Assembly: GCF_030718205.1 (NCBI RefSeq)
Contig: NZ_JAUZQF010000037.1
Coordinates: 1-64,000, forward strand
DNA from: Nonomuraea turcica
GTDB taxonomy: Bacteria > Actinomycetota > Actinomycetes > Streptosporangiales > Streptosporangiaceae
Length of the DNA: 64,000 bases
Reading direction: 5' to 3'
The notes below the pieces were generated by a model. It had not been told where the DNA came from, ran no database searches, and saw nothing but the letters and a program-made list of their open reading frames with translations. The position numbers and the translations under genes were made by a program. This document shows positions 25,279 to 32,967 of this stretch, one piece after another. Numbering within the stretch: position 1 is the stretch's first letter; every line of letters starts with the position of its first letter.

Positions 25279-25692
25279 ATGCGCAAGGTCCTCGCAGCTG
25301 CCGCCCTCGCCGGTTCGATCGCCGTCGCCGGCCTCGCCGTCGCCGCCCCCGCCGCCCAGGCGGCCACCGCGACCCAGACCGCCGCCTCGACGGCGACGTC
25401 GATGGGCAACTGGGGCAAGTACTACTCCAGCAACCACAAGGCCTACACCTACGGCAAGACCTGGAAGCAGAACGGCAAGGTCTACACGAAGTGGTACGGC
25501 AAGGAGTTCACCTCGAAGCACGGCTACGTGTGGTTCACGTACTACTCCGGCGGTAGCTGGCACAAGTTCTACCGCCAGTGGGACGGGTCGTACAGCGAGA
25601 CCTGGTCCAAGCACGGGATCAAGAAGCTCTACACCTACACCTGCTGGGGCGGCAAGTTCTCCTACTGCGGCTCCCCGCACCGCATCTACTAG
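25279..25692 (+). CDS. Small secreted Tyr/Trp-rich protein, function unknown
   Basis: 137 residues from ATG 25279, chosen because acggaggaaa lies just upstream. Residues 1-28 form a clear Sec signal peptide ending AAPAAQA. The mature part of about 109 residues is strongly aromatic and basic, with 15 Tyr, 8 Trp and 4 Phe, arranged in loose repeats of the form W-K-x-x-G-K-V-Y and Y-G-K. Two cysteines close to the C-terminus are spaced CX7C and could form a disulfide. A GTGCA/TGCAC dyad (25183-25196) lies upstream and a clean terminator follows, so it is probably a single-gene unit inserted between map and infA. I do not recognise the family; a cell-wall or carbohydrate-binding role would only be a guess from the aromatic content. 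Confidence 0.8.
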   Translation: MRKVLAAAALAGSIAVAGLAVAAPAAQAATATQTAASTATSMGNWGKYYSSNHKAYTYGKTWKQNGKVYTKWYGKEFTSKHGYVWFTYYSGGSWHKFYRQWDGSYSETWSKHGIKKLYTYTCWGGKFSYCGSPHRIY

Positions 25693-25746
25693 TCCGCCCA
25701 TGGTCGCGAGGCACCGCACTGCCCTGTGAGCCCTATCCCCTGGAAG

Positions 25747-25777
25747 GCCCGCCGAGTTCTCTCCCTCGGCGGGCTTT
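25747..25777 (+). terminator. Intrinsic terminator after the secreted protein
   Basis: Perfect ten-base arms gcccgccgag (25747-25756) and ctcggcgggc (25765-25774) followed by TTT. It lies 54 bases after the stop of the secreted protein gene. Confidence 0.85.
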
Positions 25778-25809
25778 CCGCTGTGCGCCTTGGGCCCGAT
25801 GATCCTGGG

Positions 25810-25880
25810 GTACACTATTACGTGGTTGTGTCAGGACACCTGGCACGCGTTTCGCGTTTTGGAGTCAGGTGTCGTACACT
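25810..25880 (+). promoter_or_regulatory. Candidate infA promoter region with repeated elements
   Basis: The heptamer GTACACT occurs twice (25810-25816 and 25874-25880), each usable as a -10 box; the first has TTGGGC 15 bases upstream. Between them lie gacacctg (25835-25842) and its inverse caggtgtc (25866-25873), plus the overlapping dyad gtgtc-ag-gacac (25828-25839). The layout suggests a regulated promoter pair about 130-200 bases before infA. The assignment is tentative. Confidence 0.35.
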
Positions 25881-26011
25881 CCTTAGTCGGCTCACTATGA
25901 CTATCACGCGTCGGCGGTCTTTGCTGACCGTCGCTCTCTTCGAAGCGTGAAGGTCGCGGCTGCGTAGTGAACCGGAGCCTCAGACGACCGATCAGTGAAA
26001 CGCGAGGAATT

Positions 26012-26233
26012 TTGGCCAAGAAAGACGGCGCCATCGAGATCGAGGGCACTGTGGTTGAGTCGCTCCCGAACGCCATGTTCCGGGTGCAGCTCGACAACGG
26101 CCATAAGGTCCTGGCCCACATCAGCGGACGGATGCGGATGCACTACATCCGGATCCTTCCTGACGACCGGGTAGTCGTTGAACTGAGCCCCTACGACCTG
26201 AGTCGTGGGCGGATCGTCTACCGATACAAGTAA
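26012..26233 (+). CDS. infA: Translation initiation factor IF-1, TTG start
   Basis: Small OB-fold protein that occupies the 30S A site during initiation, 73 residues. The family N-terminus (M)AKKDGAIEIEGTVVESLPNA begins at a TTG at 26012, with gagga three bases upstream. A GTG at 25967 would add 15 residues not found in the family. Using TTG for an initiation factor gene is worth noting. rpmJ follows 24 bases downstream. Confidence 0.95.
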   Translation: MAKKDGAIEIEGTVVESLPNAMFRVQLDNGHKVLAHISGRMRMHYIRILPDDRVVVELSPYDLSRGRIVYRYK

Positions 26234-26257
26234 GACGTCTGAGGAACACGAAGGACA

Positions 26258-26371
26258 ATGAAGGTAAAGCCGAGCGTCAAGAAGATCTGCGACAAGTGCA
26301 AGGTGATCCGCCGGCACGGTCGCGTCATGGTGATCTGCGACAACCTGCGCCACAAGCAGCGCCAGGGCTAG
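26258..26371 (+). CDS. rpmJ: 50S ribosomal protein L36, zinc form
   Basis: 37 residues, MKVKPSVKKICDKCKVIRR and so on, ending RHKQRQG. Zinc ligands Cys11, Cys14, Cys27 and His32 are present, the C+ form. aaggac just upstream of the ATG serves as binding site. Located between infA and rpsM as in most actinobacteria. Confidence 0.97.
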   Translation: MKVKPSVKKICDKCKVIRRHGRVMVICDNLRHKQRQG

Positions 26372-26455
26372 TCGCCGCAAGGCTTCTCCGAGTCCGCCCC
26401 GCGAGGGAGCGGGCTCGACGCATGAGGAGCCTGCAACGAGAAATAGCGTTTCACA

Positions 26456-26509
26456 CCTGAGCAGGCGGGGTTCCGAACCGCTCAGGAGACCCCCGGTCGG
26501 AGGCCGGGG
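26456..26509 (+). promoter_or_regulatory. Structured rpsM leader
   Basis: cctgagc (26456-26462) pairs with gctcagg (26480-26486), enclosing a smaller ggtt/aacc stem; then ccccgg (26491-26496) pairs with ccgggg (26504-26509). The rpmJ-rpsM gap of 209 bases holds no gene. It could be an S4-type autoregulatory leader, but no pseudoknot was established. Confidence 0.4.
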
Positions 26510-26580
26510 CCCTCACCCCGGGCATGGGGAGGGGTAGTGAGGCGCAAGACCTCCGCCACAACGAAGGAGAATGCCCGACC

Positions 26581-26961
26581 ATGGCTCGCCTGGTTGGCGT
26601 CGACCTCCCCCGCGAGAAGCGGCTGGAGATCGCTCTCACCTACATTTACGGAATCGGCCGCACCCGCGCCCAGGAGATCCTCCAGGCCACCGGTGTCAGC
26701 GGCGACCTCCGCGTGCACCAGCTCTCCGACACCGAGCTCGTCCCGATGCGTGACTACATCGAGGCGAACTTCAAGATCGAGGGTGACCTGCGCCGCGAGG
26801 TCCAGGCCGACATTCGTCGCAAGATCGAAATCGGTTGCTACCAGGGCATCCGGCACCGCAAGGGCCTGCCCGTGCACGGTCAGCGCACGCAGACCAACGC
26901 GCGCACCCGTAAGGGCAAGAAGAAGACCGTCGCCGGCAAGAAGAAGCCCGGTAAGAAGTAG
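26581..26961 (+). CDS. rpsM: 30S ribosomal protein S13
   Basis: 30S head protein contacting the P-site tRNA and bridge B1, 126 residues. ATG 26581 gives MARLVGVDLPREKRLEIALT; aaggag lies about 11 bases upstream. The frame opens at an earlier GTG (26524) without similarity. The C-terminal tail is strongly basic (KGKKKTVAGKKKPGKK). Confidence 0.98.
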   Translation: MARLVGVDLPREKRLEIALTYIYGIGRTRAQEILQATGVSGDLRVHQLSDTELVPMRDYIEANFKIEGDLRREVQADIRRKIEIGCYQGIRHRKGLPVHGQRTQTNARTRKGKKKTVAGKKKPGKK

Positions 26962-27006
26962 TCCTCGCAGCCGCGGGATCGAAGACCTCAGGAGTAATGG
27001 CAAACA

Positions 27007-27411
27007 ATGCCTCCTAAGAGCCGTCAGGGCGCACCGAAGAAGGTGCGCCGCAAGGAAAAGAAGAACGTCGCTCACGGGCACGCCCACATCAAGAGCACGT
27101 TCAACAACACGATCGTTTCGATCACTGACCCGCTTGGGAACGTGATCTCCTGGGCCAGCGCCGGACACGTGGGTTTCAAGGGCTCTCGGAAGTCCACCCC
27201 GTTCGCCGCGCAGATGGCCGCGGAAAACGCCGCTCGCCGCGCCATGGAGCACGGCATGCGCAAGGTCGACGTCTTCGTCAAGGGTCCCGGCTCCGGTCGT
27301 GAGACCGCGATCCGCTCGCTGCAGGCCACCGGCCTCGAAGTGGGCTCGATCCAGGACGTCACCCCGGTTCCGCACAACGGCTGCCGTCCGCCGAAGCGCC
27401 GCCGCGTCTGA
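27007..27411 (+). CDS. rpsK: 30S ribosomal protein S11
   Basis: Platform protein of the 30S, 134 residues. MPPKSRQGAPKKVRRKEKKN start, core STPFAAQMAAENAARRAMEH, and C-terminal PHNGCRPPKRRRV are family features. It lies 45 bases after rpsM and 20 before rpsD. Confidence 0.98.
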   Translation: MPPKSRQGAPKKVRRKEKKNVAHGHAHIKSTFNNTIVSITDPLGNVISWASAGHVGFKGSRKSTPFAAQMAAENAARRAMEHGMRKVDVFVKGPGSGRETAIRSLQATGLEVGSIQDVTPVPHNGCRPPKRRRV

Positions 27412-27431
27412 ATCCCAGGAGATAGAGAGAA

Positions 27432-28058
27432 ATGGCTCGTTACACGGGCGCGGACTGCAAGCTCTGCCGTCGAGAGAAGACCAAGCTCTTCCTCAAGGGC
27501 AGCAAGTGCGAGTCCGCCAAGTGCCCCATCGAGATCCGTCCTTACCCGCCGGGTGAGCACGGTCGCGGACGTCCCAAGGAGTCCGAGTACCAGCTTCAGC
27601 TTCGTGAGAAGCAGAAGACCCGCCGCATCTACGGCGTCCTCGAGAAGCAGTTCCGCAACTACTACGAGGAGGCCGCGGGCAAGAGCGGCAAGTCGGGTGA
27701 GGTGCTGCTCCAGATCCTGGAGACCCGTCTCGACAACGTCGTCTACCGCGCCGGGTTCGCGCAGTCGCGTGACGCCGCTCGCCAGCAGGTGCGCCACGGC
27801 CACATCCTGGTGAACGGCAAGAAGGTGGACATCCCGTCCTACCGCGTTCGCGAGCACGACATCATCGAGGTCCGCGAGAACAAGCGCAACCTGCTGCCCT
27901 ACGAGGTCGCTCGGGCGACTGCGGGCGAGCGCACCGTTCCCGCGTGGCTCGGCGTCGTGCCGGACAAGCTCCGCGTCCTGGTTCACCAGCTGCCGGTTCG
28001 CCAGCAGATCGACACCCAGGTGCAAGAGCAGCTCATCGTCGAGTACTACTCGAAGTGA
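27432..28058 (+). CDS. rpsD: 30S ribosomal protein S4, zinc form
   Basis: Primary 16S rRNA binder and translational repressor of the alpha operon in E. coli, 208 residues. The N-terminus carries Cys9, Cys12, Cys26 and Cys31, the zinc-binding arrangement. The S4 RNA-binding domain (ARQQVRHGHILVNGKKVDIP) follows. It is closed by a perfect hairpin before rpoA. Confidence 0.98.
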   Translation: MARYTGADCKLCRREKTKLFLKGSKCESAKCPIEIRPYPPGEHGRGRPKESEYQLQLREKQKTRRIYGVLEKQFRNYYEEAAGKSGKSGEVLLQILETRLDNVVYRAGFAQSRDAARQQVRHGHILVNGKKVDIPSYRVREHDIIEVRENKRNLLPYEVARATAGERTVPAWLGVVPDKLRVLVHQLPVRQQIDTQVQEQLIVEYYSK

Positions 28059-28063
28059 GCCTT

Positions 28064-28091
28064 GGTCGAGGTGCGGATTTCCGCACCTCGA
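28064..28091 (+). terminator. Hairpin between rpsD and rpoA
   Basis: Perfect 12-base arms gtcgaggtgcgg (28064-28075) and ccgcacctcgac (28080-28091) around the loop attt, five bases after the rpsD stop. AT-rich sequence (tttatatc, catatag) between this and rpoA could hold an rpoA promoter. Confidence 0.65.
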
Positions 28092-28155
28092 CTACGCTTT
28101 ATATCGGAGTGGCGTCATATAGCGGGCGCCACACGAAAAAAGGGGAGACCCGCAC

Positions 28156-29172
28156 ATGCTGATCGCTCAGCGCCCGACTCTTCTCGAAGAGTCGATCGAC
28201 GACACCCGGTCCCGATTCGTCATCGAACCGCTGGAGCCGGGCTTCGGTTACACCATCGGCAACTCGCTGCGTCGCACGCTGCTGTCGTCCATTCCGGGCG
28301 CGGCCGTGACGAGCATCCGCATCGAGGGCGTGCTGCACGAGTTCTCGACCGTTCCCGGGGTCAAGGAAGACGTCACCGACATCATCCTCAACCTCAAGGA
28401 GCTGGTCGTCTCCTCCGAGCACGACGAGCCGGTCGTGATGTACCTGCGCAAGCAGGGCCCGGGTGAGGTCACCGCCGCCGACATCGCGCCGCCGGCCGGT
28501 GTGGAGGTGCACAACCCCGAGCTGCGCATCGCCACGCTCAACGGCAAGGCGAAGCTGGAGATGGAGCTGACCGTCGAGCGCGGTCGCGGCTACGTCTCCG
28601 CCGCTCAGAACAAGCAGCCGGGTCAGGAGATCGGCCGGATTCCGATCGACTCGATCTACTCCCCGGTGCTCAAGGTCACCTACAAGGTCGAGGCGACCCG
28701 AGTCGAGCAGCGTACCGACTTCGACCGCCTCATCCTCGACGTCGAGACCAAGCCGGCCATGAAGCCCCGCGACGCGGTGGCCTCCGCCGGTAAGACCCTC
28801 GTCGAGCTCTTCGGCCTGGCCCGCGAGCTCAACGTCGAGGCCGAGGGCATCGACATCGGCCCGTCGCCGACCGACGCCGCCCTGGCGGCCGACCTCGCGC
28901 TGCCGATCGAGGAGCTCAACCTCACCGTCCGGTCCTACAACTGCCTCAAGCGCGAGGGCATCCACACCGTGGGTGAGCTCGTCGCGCGCAGCGAGCAGGA
29001 CCTGCTCGACATCCGCAACTTCGGCGCGAAGTCGATCGAAGAGGTCAAGCAGAAGCTGCACGAGATGTCGCTGGCGCTCAAGGACTCCCCGCCCGGGTTC
29101 GACCCGAGCGCGGTGGCCGGGGGCGGCTATGACGACGACGACAGCGCGTACGTCGAGACTGAGCAGTACTAG
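28156..29172 (+). CDS. rpoA: RNA polymerase alpha subunit
   Basis: 338 residues. The N-terminal dimerisation domain has EPGFGYTIGNSLRRTLLSS; the C-terminal DNA/activator-binding domain spans about residues 251-310 (ELNLTVRSYNCLKREGIHTV, RNFGAKSIEEVKQKL). The tail after residue 312 is Gly/Asp-rich. A ggggagac binding site precedes the ATG. Standard alpha-operon position between rpsD and rplQ. Confidence 0.98.
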   Translation: MLIAQRPTLLEESIDDTRSRFVIEPLEPGFGYTIGNSLRRTLLSSIPGAAVTSIRIEGVLHEFSTVPGVKEDVTDIILNLKELVVSSEHDEPVVMYLRKQGPGEVTAADIAPPAGVEVHNPELRIATLNGKAKLEMELTVERGRGYVSAAQNKQPGQEIGRIPIDSIYSPVLKVTYKVEATRVEQRTDFDRLILDVETKPAMKPRDAVASAGKTLVELFGLARELNVEAEGIDIGPSPTDAALAADLALPIEELNLTVRSYNCLKREGIHTVGELVARSEQDLLDIRNFGAKSIEEVKQKLHEMSLALKDSPPGFDPSAVAGGGYDDDDSAYVETEQY

Positions 29173-29232
29173 ACACATCCCGCGCGGTATCGTCTCCGCG
29201 CCTTTCGGAGGGCTGAGGTCCTTCGGGGAGGA

Positions 29233-29260
29233 GAGGAGCGGCGAGAGGTCGCCGCTCCTC
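29233..29260 (+). terminator. Hairpin between rpoA and rplQ
   Basis: Perfect 12-base arms gaggagcggcga (29233-29244) and tcgccgctcctc (29249-29260). The gap of 216 bases around it contains no gene. Confidence 0.6.
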
Positions 29261-29388
29261 GGTCTCCGAGGAAGCTTTCGGGGCGTGGGGGTGTGCGGGT
29301 GAAAGTAACGGTGTCGCGCGTTCGCGGCGCCGGCCCGACTCCGGTACCTGATACGGCCGGGGCGGGTTAATCCACAAGGAGAGATGAA

Positions 29389-29916
29389 ATGCCCAAGCCC
29401 ACCAAGGGTGCACGTCTTGGCGGCAGCCCGGCGCACGAGCGGCTGATCCTGGCCAACCTGGCCACCGATCTGTTCCGCTACGGCAAGATCCGTACGACGG
29501 TCACGAAGGCCAAGCGCCTGCGTCCGCTGGCGGAGCGCCTGATCACCAAGGCGAAGAAGGGCGACATCCACAACCGTCGCCAGGTCCTGACCGTCGTCAA
29601 GGACAAGGGCGTCGTGCACCACCTCTTCACCGAGCTCGCGACGACGTTCGCCGAGCGTCCCGGTGGCTACACCCGCATCACCAAGGTCGGCCCGCGTAAG
29701 GGCGACAACGCCCCGATGGCGGTCATCGAGCTGGTGACCGAGCCGCTGAACGCCGTCACCACTCGCCGCACCGAGGCTCCGGCCGCCGCCGCGGCGCCCG
29801 CGCCGGTTGCGGAGGAGACCGAGGCGCCCAAGGCTGAGGAGGCCGCGGAGGCTCCTGAGGCCGCCGCCGAGGAGACTCCGGCCGCCGAGGCCGAGGCGAA
29901 GAAGGACGAGGCCTGA
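29389..29916 (+). CDS. rplQ: 50S ribosomal protein L17 with acidic tail
   Basis: 175 residues; the conserved L17 fold ends near residue 122 (MAVIELVTEPL), and about 50 further residues are Ala/Glu/Pro-rich. The N-terminal PTKGARLGGSPAHERLILAN is diagnostic. The ATG has aaggaga upstream. A strong intrinsic terminator follows. Confidence 0.97.
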   Translation: MPKPTKGARLGGSPAHERLILANLATDLFRYGKIRTTVTKAKRLRPLAERLITKAKKGDIHNRRQVLTVVKDKGVVHHLFTELATTFAERPGGYTRITKVGPRKGDNAPMAVIELVTEPLNAVTTRRTEAPAAAAAPAPVAEETEAPKAEEAAEAPEAAAEETPAAEAEAKKDEA

Positions 29917-29935
29917 TCTCGGGCTGAAGAAATTC

Positions 29936-29969
29936 GGGCCCGGACCCCCACGGGGGTTCGGGCCCTTTT
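29936..29969 (+). terminator. Intrinsic terminator of the alpha operon
   Basis: Fourteen-base arms 29936-29949 and 29952-29965 (gggcccg... with ...cgggccc, one G-U pair) are followed directly by TTTT. Strongest canonical terminator in the ribosomal part of the window; truA starts 18 bases later. Confidence 0.9.
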
Positions 29970-29987
29970 CGGTTAAGGAGGATCATC

Positions 29988-30866
29988 GTGGTACGGCTCC
30001 GCCTCGACCTCGCCTACGACGGGACCGACTTCTCCGGGTGGGCCAGGCAACCCGGGCGGCGCACGGTCCAGGGTGAGATCGAGCAGGCGCTCGGCCGGAT
30101 CCTGCGCCTCGGCGAGCCTGCCATGTTGACCGTGGCCGGGCGCACCGATGCCGGAGTGCATGCCCGCGGCCAGGTCGCCCACGTGGACGTGCCCGACGGG
30201 TCGCTGGCCGAACTGGACGGGAACCGAGGGCCGCTGCGCGTGGATGAGCGGCTCTCTGCGCTCGTGCGACGGCTGGGTGGGGTCATGACACCTGATGTAC
30301 GTATTTATCGGGTCTCAGTGGCTCCTGAGGGCTTTGACGCCCGATTCTCGGCCAGCTTCCGCCGGTACGCGTACCGGGTGAGCGACGCCGTCGGCGGCGT
30401 CGACCCGCTGCGCCGGCACGAGGTGGTCTGGCACAACCGGCCCCTGGACCTGGCCGCGCTCAATGCAGCGGCGGCGCGGCTGATCGGTGAGCACGACTTC
30501 GCGGCCTTCTGCAAGAAGCGCGAAGGGGCCACCACGATCAGGGAGCTCCAGCGGCTGGAGTGGGTACGGGAGCCGGACGGCGTCCTGGTGGCCACCGTCG
30601 TGGCCGACGCGTTCTGCCACTCGATGGTGCGGGCGCTGGTCGGCTCCCTGCTGGCGGTCGGTGACGGGCGGCGGCCGGTGGAGTGGCCCGGGGAGGTGCT
30701 GACCCGCGCTGTACGGGACTCTGGCGTGCACGTGGCTCCCGCCCGCGGGCTGTGCCTGGAAGAGGTCGGCTACCCGCCGGAGCCTGAGCTCGCCGCGCGG
30801 GCCGAGGCCACGAGGCGGGTACGGATGTTGTCACCCCTTGGCGGCGCGGCGCTCGAGGACGAGTGA
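29988..30866 (+). CDS. truA: tRNA pseudouridine(38-40) synthase TruA
   Basis: Modifies U38-U40 in the tRNA anticodon stem; 292 residues. The catalytic Asp lies in AGRTDAGVHARGQVAH (about residues 48-63). GTG start at 29988 with aaggagga seven bases upstream. Its 3' end overlaps the convergent gene on the minus strand by 36 bases. Position after rplQ is conserved in many bacteria. Confidence 0.96.
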   Translation: MVRLRLDLAYDGTDFSGWARQPGRRTVQGEIEQALGRILRLGEPAMLTVAGRTDAGVHARGQVAHVDVPDGSLAELDGNRGPLRVDERLSALVRRLGGVMTPDVRIYRVSVAPEGFDARFSASFRRYAYRVSDAVGGVDPLRRHEVVWHNRPLDLAALNAAAARLIGEHDFAAFCKKREGATTIRELQRLEWVREPDGVLVATVVADAFCHSMVRALVGSLLAVGDGRRPVEWPGEVLTRAVRDSGVHVAPARGLCLEEVGYPPEPELAARAEATRRVRMLSPLGGAALEDE

Positions 30867-32867
30867 GAGCTGGTCGCGGAACGCGCCGCTGACCTTCGGC
30901 AGCGCCTTCTCCTTGGCCGCCGGGGTGTGGCCGTCGGCATGGGTGGCGTAGCTGAAGACGATGTAGCGGCCCCACACCAGGCCGGCCGCGTAGCCGCCGG
31001 CGATGTGCACCCGCTCCCCGCCCGACCCGTCCGCTCCGGGCAGGGGCCGGAACCAGACGTTCTTGCCGAGGTCCTTCTCCTGGTCGACGGCCGTGGCCGC
31101 GTCCTTGGTCGGGAGCACGGCGATACCCGTGGTGACGGCGTAGCGGCGCTTGTTGTCGACGTATGTGGCGCGTAGGACGCGGCTGCACTTCTGTTCCTTC
31201 AGCGCCTCGGCGAAGGCGCCACTGGCGGCCTTGTCGCAGGTCGTCTCCACGCTGGCCTTGACCCTGGTGAACGTGGTGCCCGCCGCGCTGACCTTCTTCT
31301 TCGGGAACGCCTCCGACAGCGACAACTTCTGCGGATCGGTCTGCTCGGAATTGAGCACGGACGCGCCGGGCGCCTCGGAGGGCGTGACCGCCGGCTCTTC
31401 GGCGGGTGGCGTGGACGGAGTGGCGCTGCCGGGGGCGGCGGCCGTGGTGGGGGTGGGGTTGCTGACGGCCTGCCAGGCGAAGAAACCGCCGGTGGCCACC
31501 CCGGCCAGGGCCAGCGCGCCCAGCGTCACCAGGAGGGCTCGTTTGCTCGTGCCTTGGGCGGCCGGCGGCGGGGGCGGGGTCTGGAACGGCGGTTGTTTGA
31601 ACGCTCCAGGCGGGAAGGCCGGGCTGCTGCCTTGGGGCTGCGTGGGCAGGTCGAGCGCGGTCGAAGGCCTCTGGCCCCAGGCCTCCCGGGAGAACGGCAG
31701 GTCCGGGAGTTTCTGGGTGACGGGAGAGTGCGGTGGCCAGACCGGTACGTCGCCGGGCTCGGCGGGGCGGGCCGTTGCCGGGGTCGGGGCGTTGGGGTCG
31801 AACCCGTGGGCGGTGGCGGGGTGGGGCTGGTCCCGCTTGGCCGCCTTGGGGTCGAAGAACTGCCCTGGGAGCCCGGTCCCGTCGGAGGCCGGTCGGGTGG
31901 TGTCCTCGCGGGCGATGGGACGGGTGTCCTCGCGCTCCGGGGCGATGGGCGCGGCGAGGGGGACGGTGGTCCGCTGCTGGGTGGTCCCCTGCGGTGCGCC
32001 CTGGTCCGGCGTGCCTGTCTCCGGTGCGTCGTCGTGTGGCGTGCTGTGAGCTTCCCTCGGTGTGGTCTGTCCCTCCGTGACGCGTGCCTGCGGGGCGGTC
32101 GCCTGGAGGGGGGTCGTCTGAGGGGCGGTTGCCTGAGGCGCGGTTGTCTGAGGAGCGATTGTCTGAGGGGTGGATGCTTGCGCACCGCCCGGCGCCGCGG
32201 CGTCAGGGAGTCCGCTGCCCGGCTGATCGGGTCGCTGCTGGGCGGCTTCCCGTCGTGCGGCCTCGGGGTCGAAGTAGTGGGCCGGTCGGGTGACGCCGTC
32301 CGGCTCGGTGGCGTTGGGGTCGAAGGCGGCAGGGGTGTCCGGCTCGTCGGCGTCCGGCTCGGCCACCAGCTCGCCCGTGGCGGCCGGCCACGGCGGCAAG
32401 GCGTGCGGGTCCGAGACGGGGCCCGGCCACACCGGCATGCCGGCGGCCGCGGCGGTGAACGCGGGCGGCGGCTCCCACGGCGGCGCGCCCGGCACCACCG
32501 GCTCGATCGGCCAGGCCGGCGCCTTCGCGGCCCAGGGGGCGGTGGGTGGGTCGGCCGTCGGCGGGTGACCGGGGCGGGGATCGGTGTCGGTGTGGTCGGC
32601 GAACCAGTCGTAGGGCGCGGCGTCGTCGCCGGGCACCTCCCACGGCTGCGCGTCCTCACGTATCGGCCCGGGCAGCTCGGGCGCAGGTCCCTTGATCAGG
32701 GGGACGACGGACAGCGTCTCGTCGTCGTCCGCCTCCTCGAAAGGCGCGAACGCCGGTGGAGCGTCTCCCCCGTTGGTCTGGCCGAAGCTCGGCGGTGGCG
32801 TCGCAGGTCTGGCCGAGCCGGCGGCCTCCCTGTGATCGTGCTCGGACCCGGGTTCCTGACCACGCAT
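30831..32867 (-). CDS. Large membrane-anchored protein with low-complexity N-terminus, paralogue of next gene
   Basis: 678 residues. About residues 1-440 are Pro/Ala/Thr-rich and probably disordered, with scattered short repeats: FDPNA and FDPxAA(K/R)R each occur twice, and residues 232-261 are a run of APQTT/APQAT pentapeptides. A single membrane helix lies at 444-466 (ALLVTLGALALAGVATGGFF), followed by a Thr/Pro linker and an outer domain of about 170 residues with two cysteines, Cys544 and Cys561. N-in orientation is suggested by the basic SKR before the helix. The outer domain resembles that of the gene at 32968-34122 (similar Cys spacing, C-x16/17-C, then LRAT/VRAS and a closing G-Y-x(5)-W-G-R / G-H-Y-A-I-M-V-W motif). 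I do not recognise a named family. The 3' end overlaps truA on the other strand. Confidence 0.75.
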   Translation of the reverse strand: MRGQEPGSEHDHREAAGSARPATPPPSFGQTNGGDAPPAFAPFEEADDDETLSVVPLIKGPAPELPGPIREDAQPWEVPGDDAAPYDWFADHTDTDPRPGHPPTADPPTAPWAAKAPAWPIEPVVPGAPPWEPPPAFTAAAAGMPVWPGPVSDPHALPPWPAATGELVAEPDADEPDTPAAFDPNATEPDGVTRPAHYFDPEAARREAAQQRPDQPGSGLPDAAAPGGAQASTPQTIAPQTTAPQATAPQTTPLQATAPQARVTEGQTTPREAHSTPHDDAPETGTPDQGAPQGTTQQRTTVPLAAPIAPEREDTRPIAREDTTRPASDGTGLPGQFFDPKAAKRDQPHPATAHGFDPNAPTPATARPAEPGDVPVWPPHSPVTQKLPDLPFSREAWGQRPSTALDLPTQPQGSSPAFPPGAFKQPPFQTPPPPPAAQGTSKRALLVTLGALALAGVATGGFFAWQAVSNPTPTTAAAPGSATPSTPPAEEPAVTPSEAPGASVLNSEQTDPQKLSLSEAFPKKKVSAAGTTFTRVKASVETTCDKAASGAFAEALKEQKCSRVLRATYVDNKRRYAVTTGIAVLPTKDAATAVDQEKDLGKNVWFRPLPGADGSGGERVHIAGGYAAGLVWGRYIVFSYATHADGHTPAAKEKALPKVSGAFRDQLSLVLERRAAKG

Positions 32868-32967
32868 AGGGCGAGCCTAGCGAGAGTAGCGAGATCGTTA
32901 TGTCGGTATGAGGGTTCCCAGAAGCATCGGGCATCCCGTTTGGGTGCTTAAGGCCTGCAAAGCCGGG

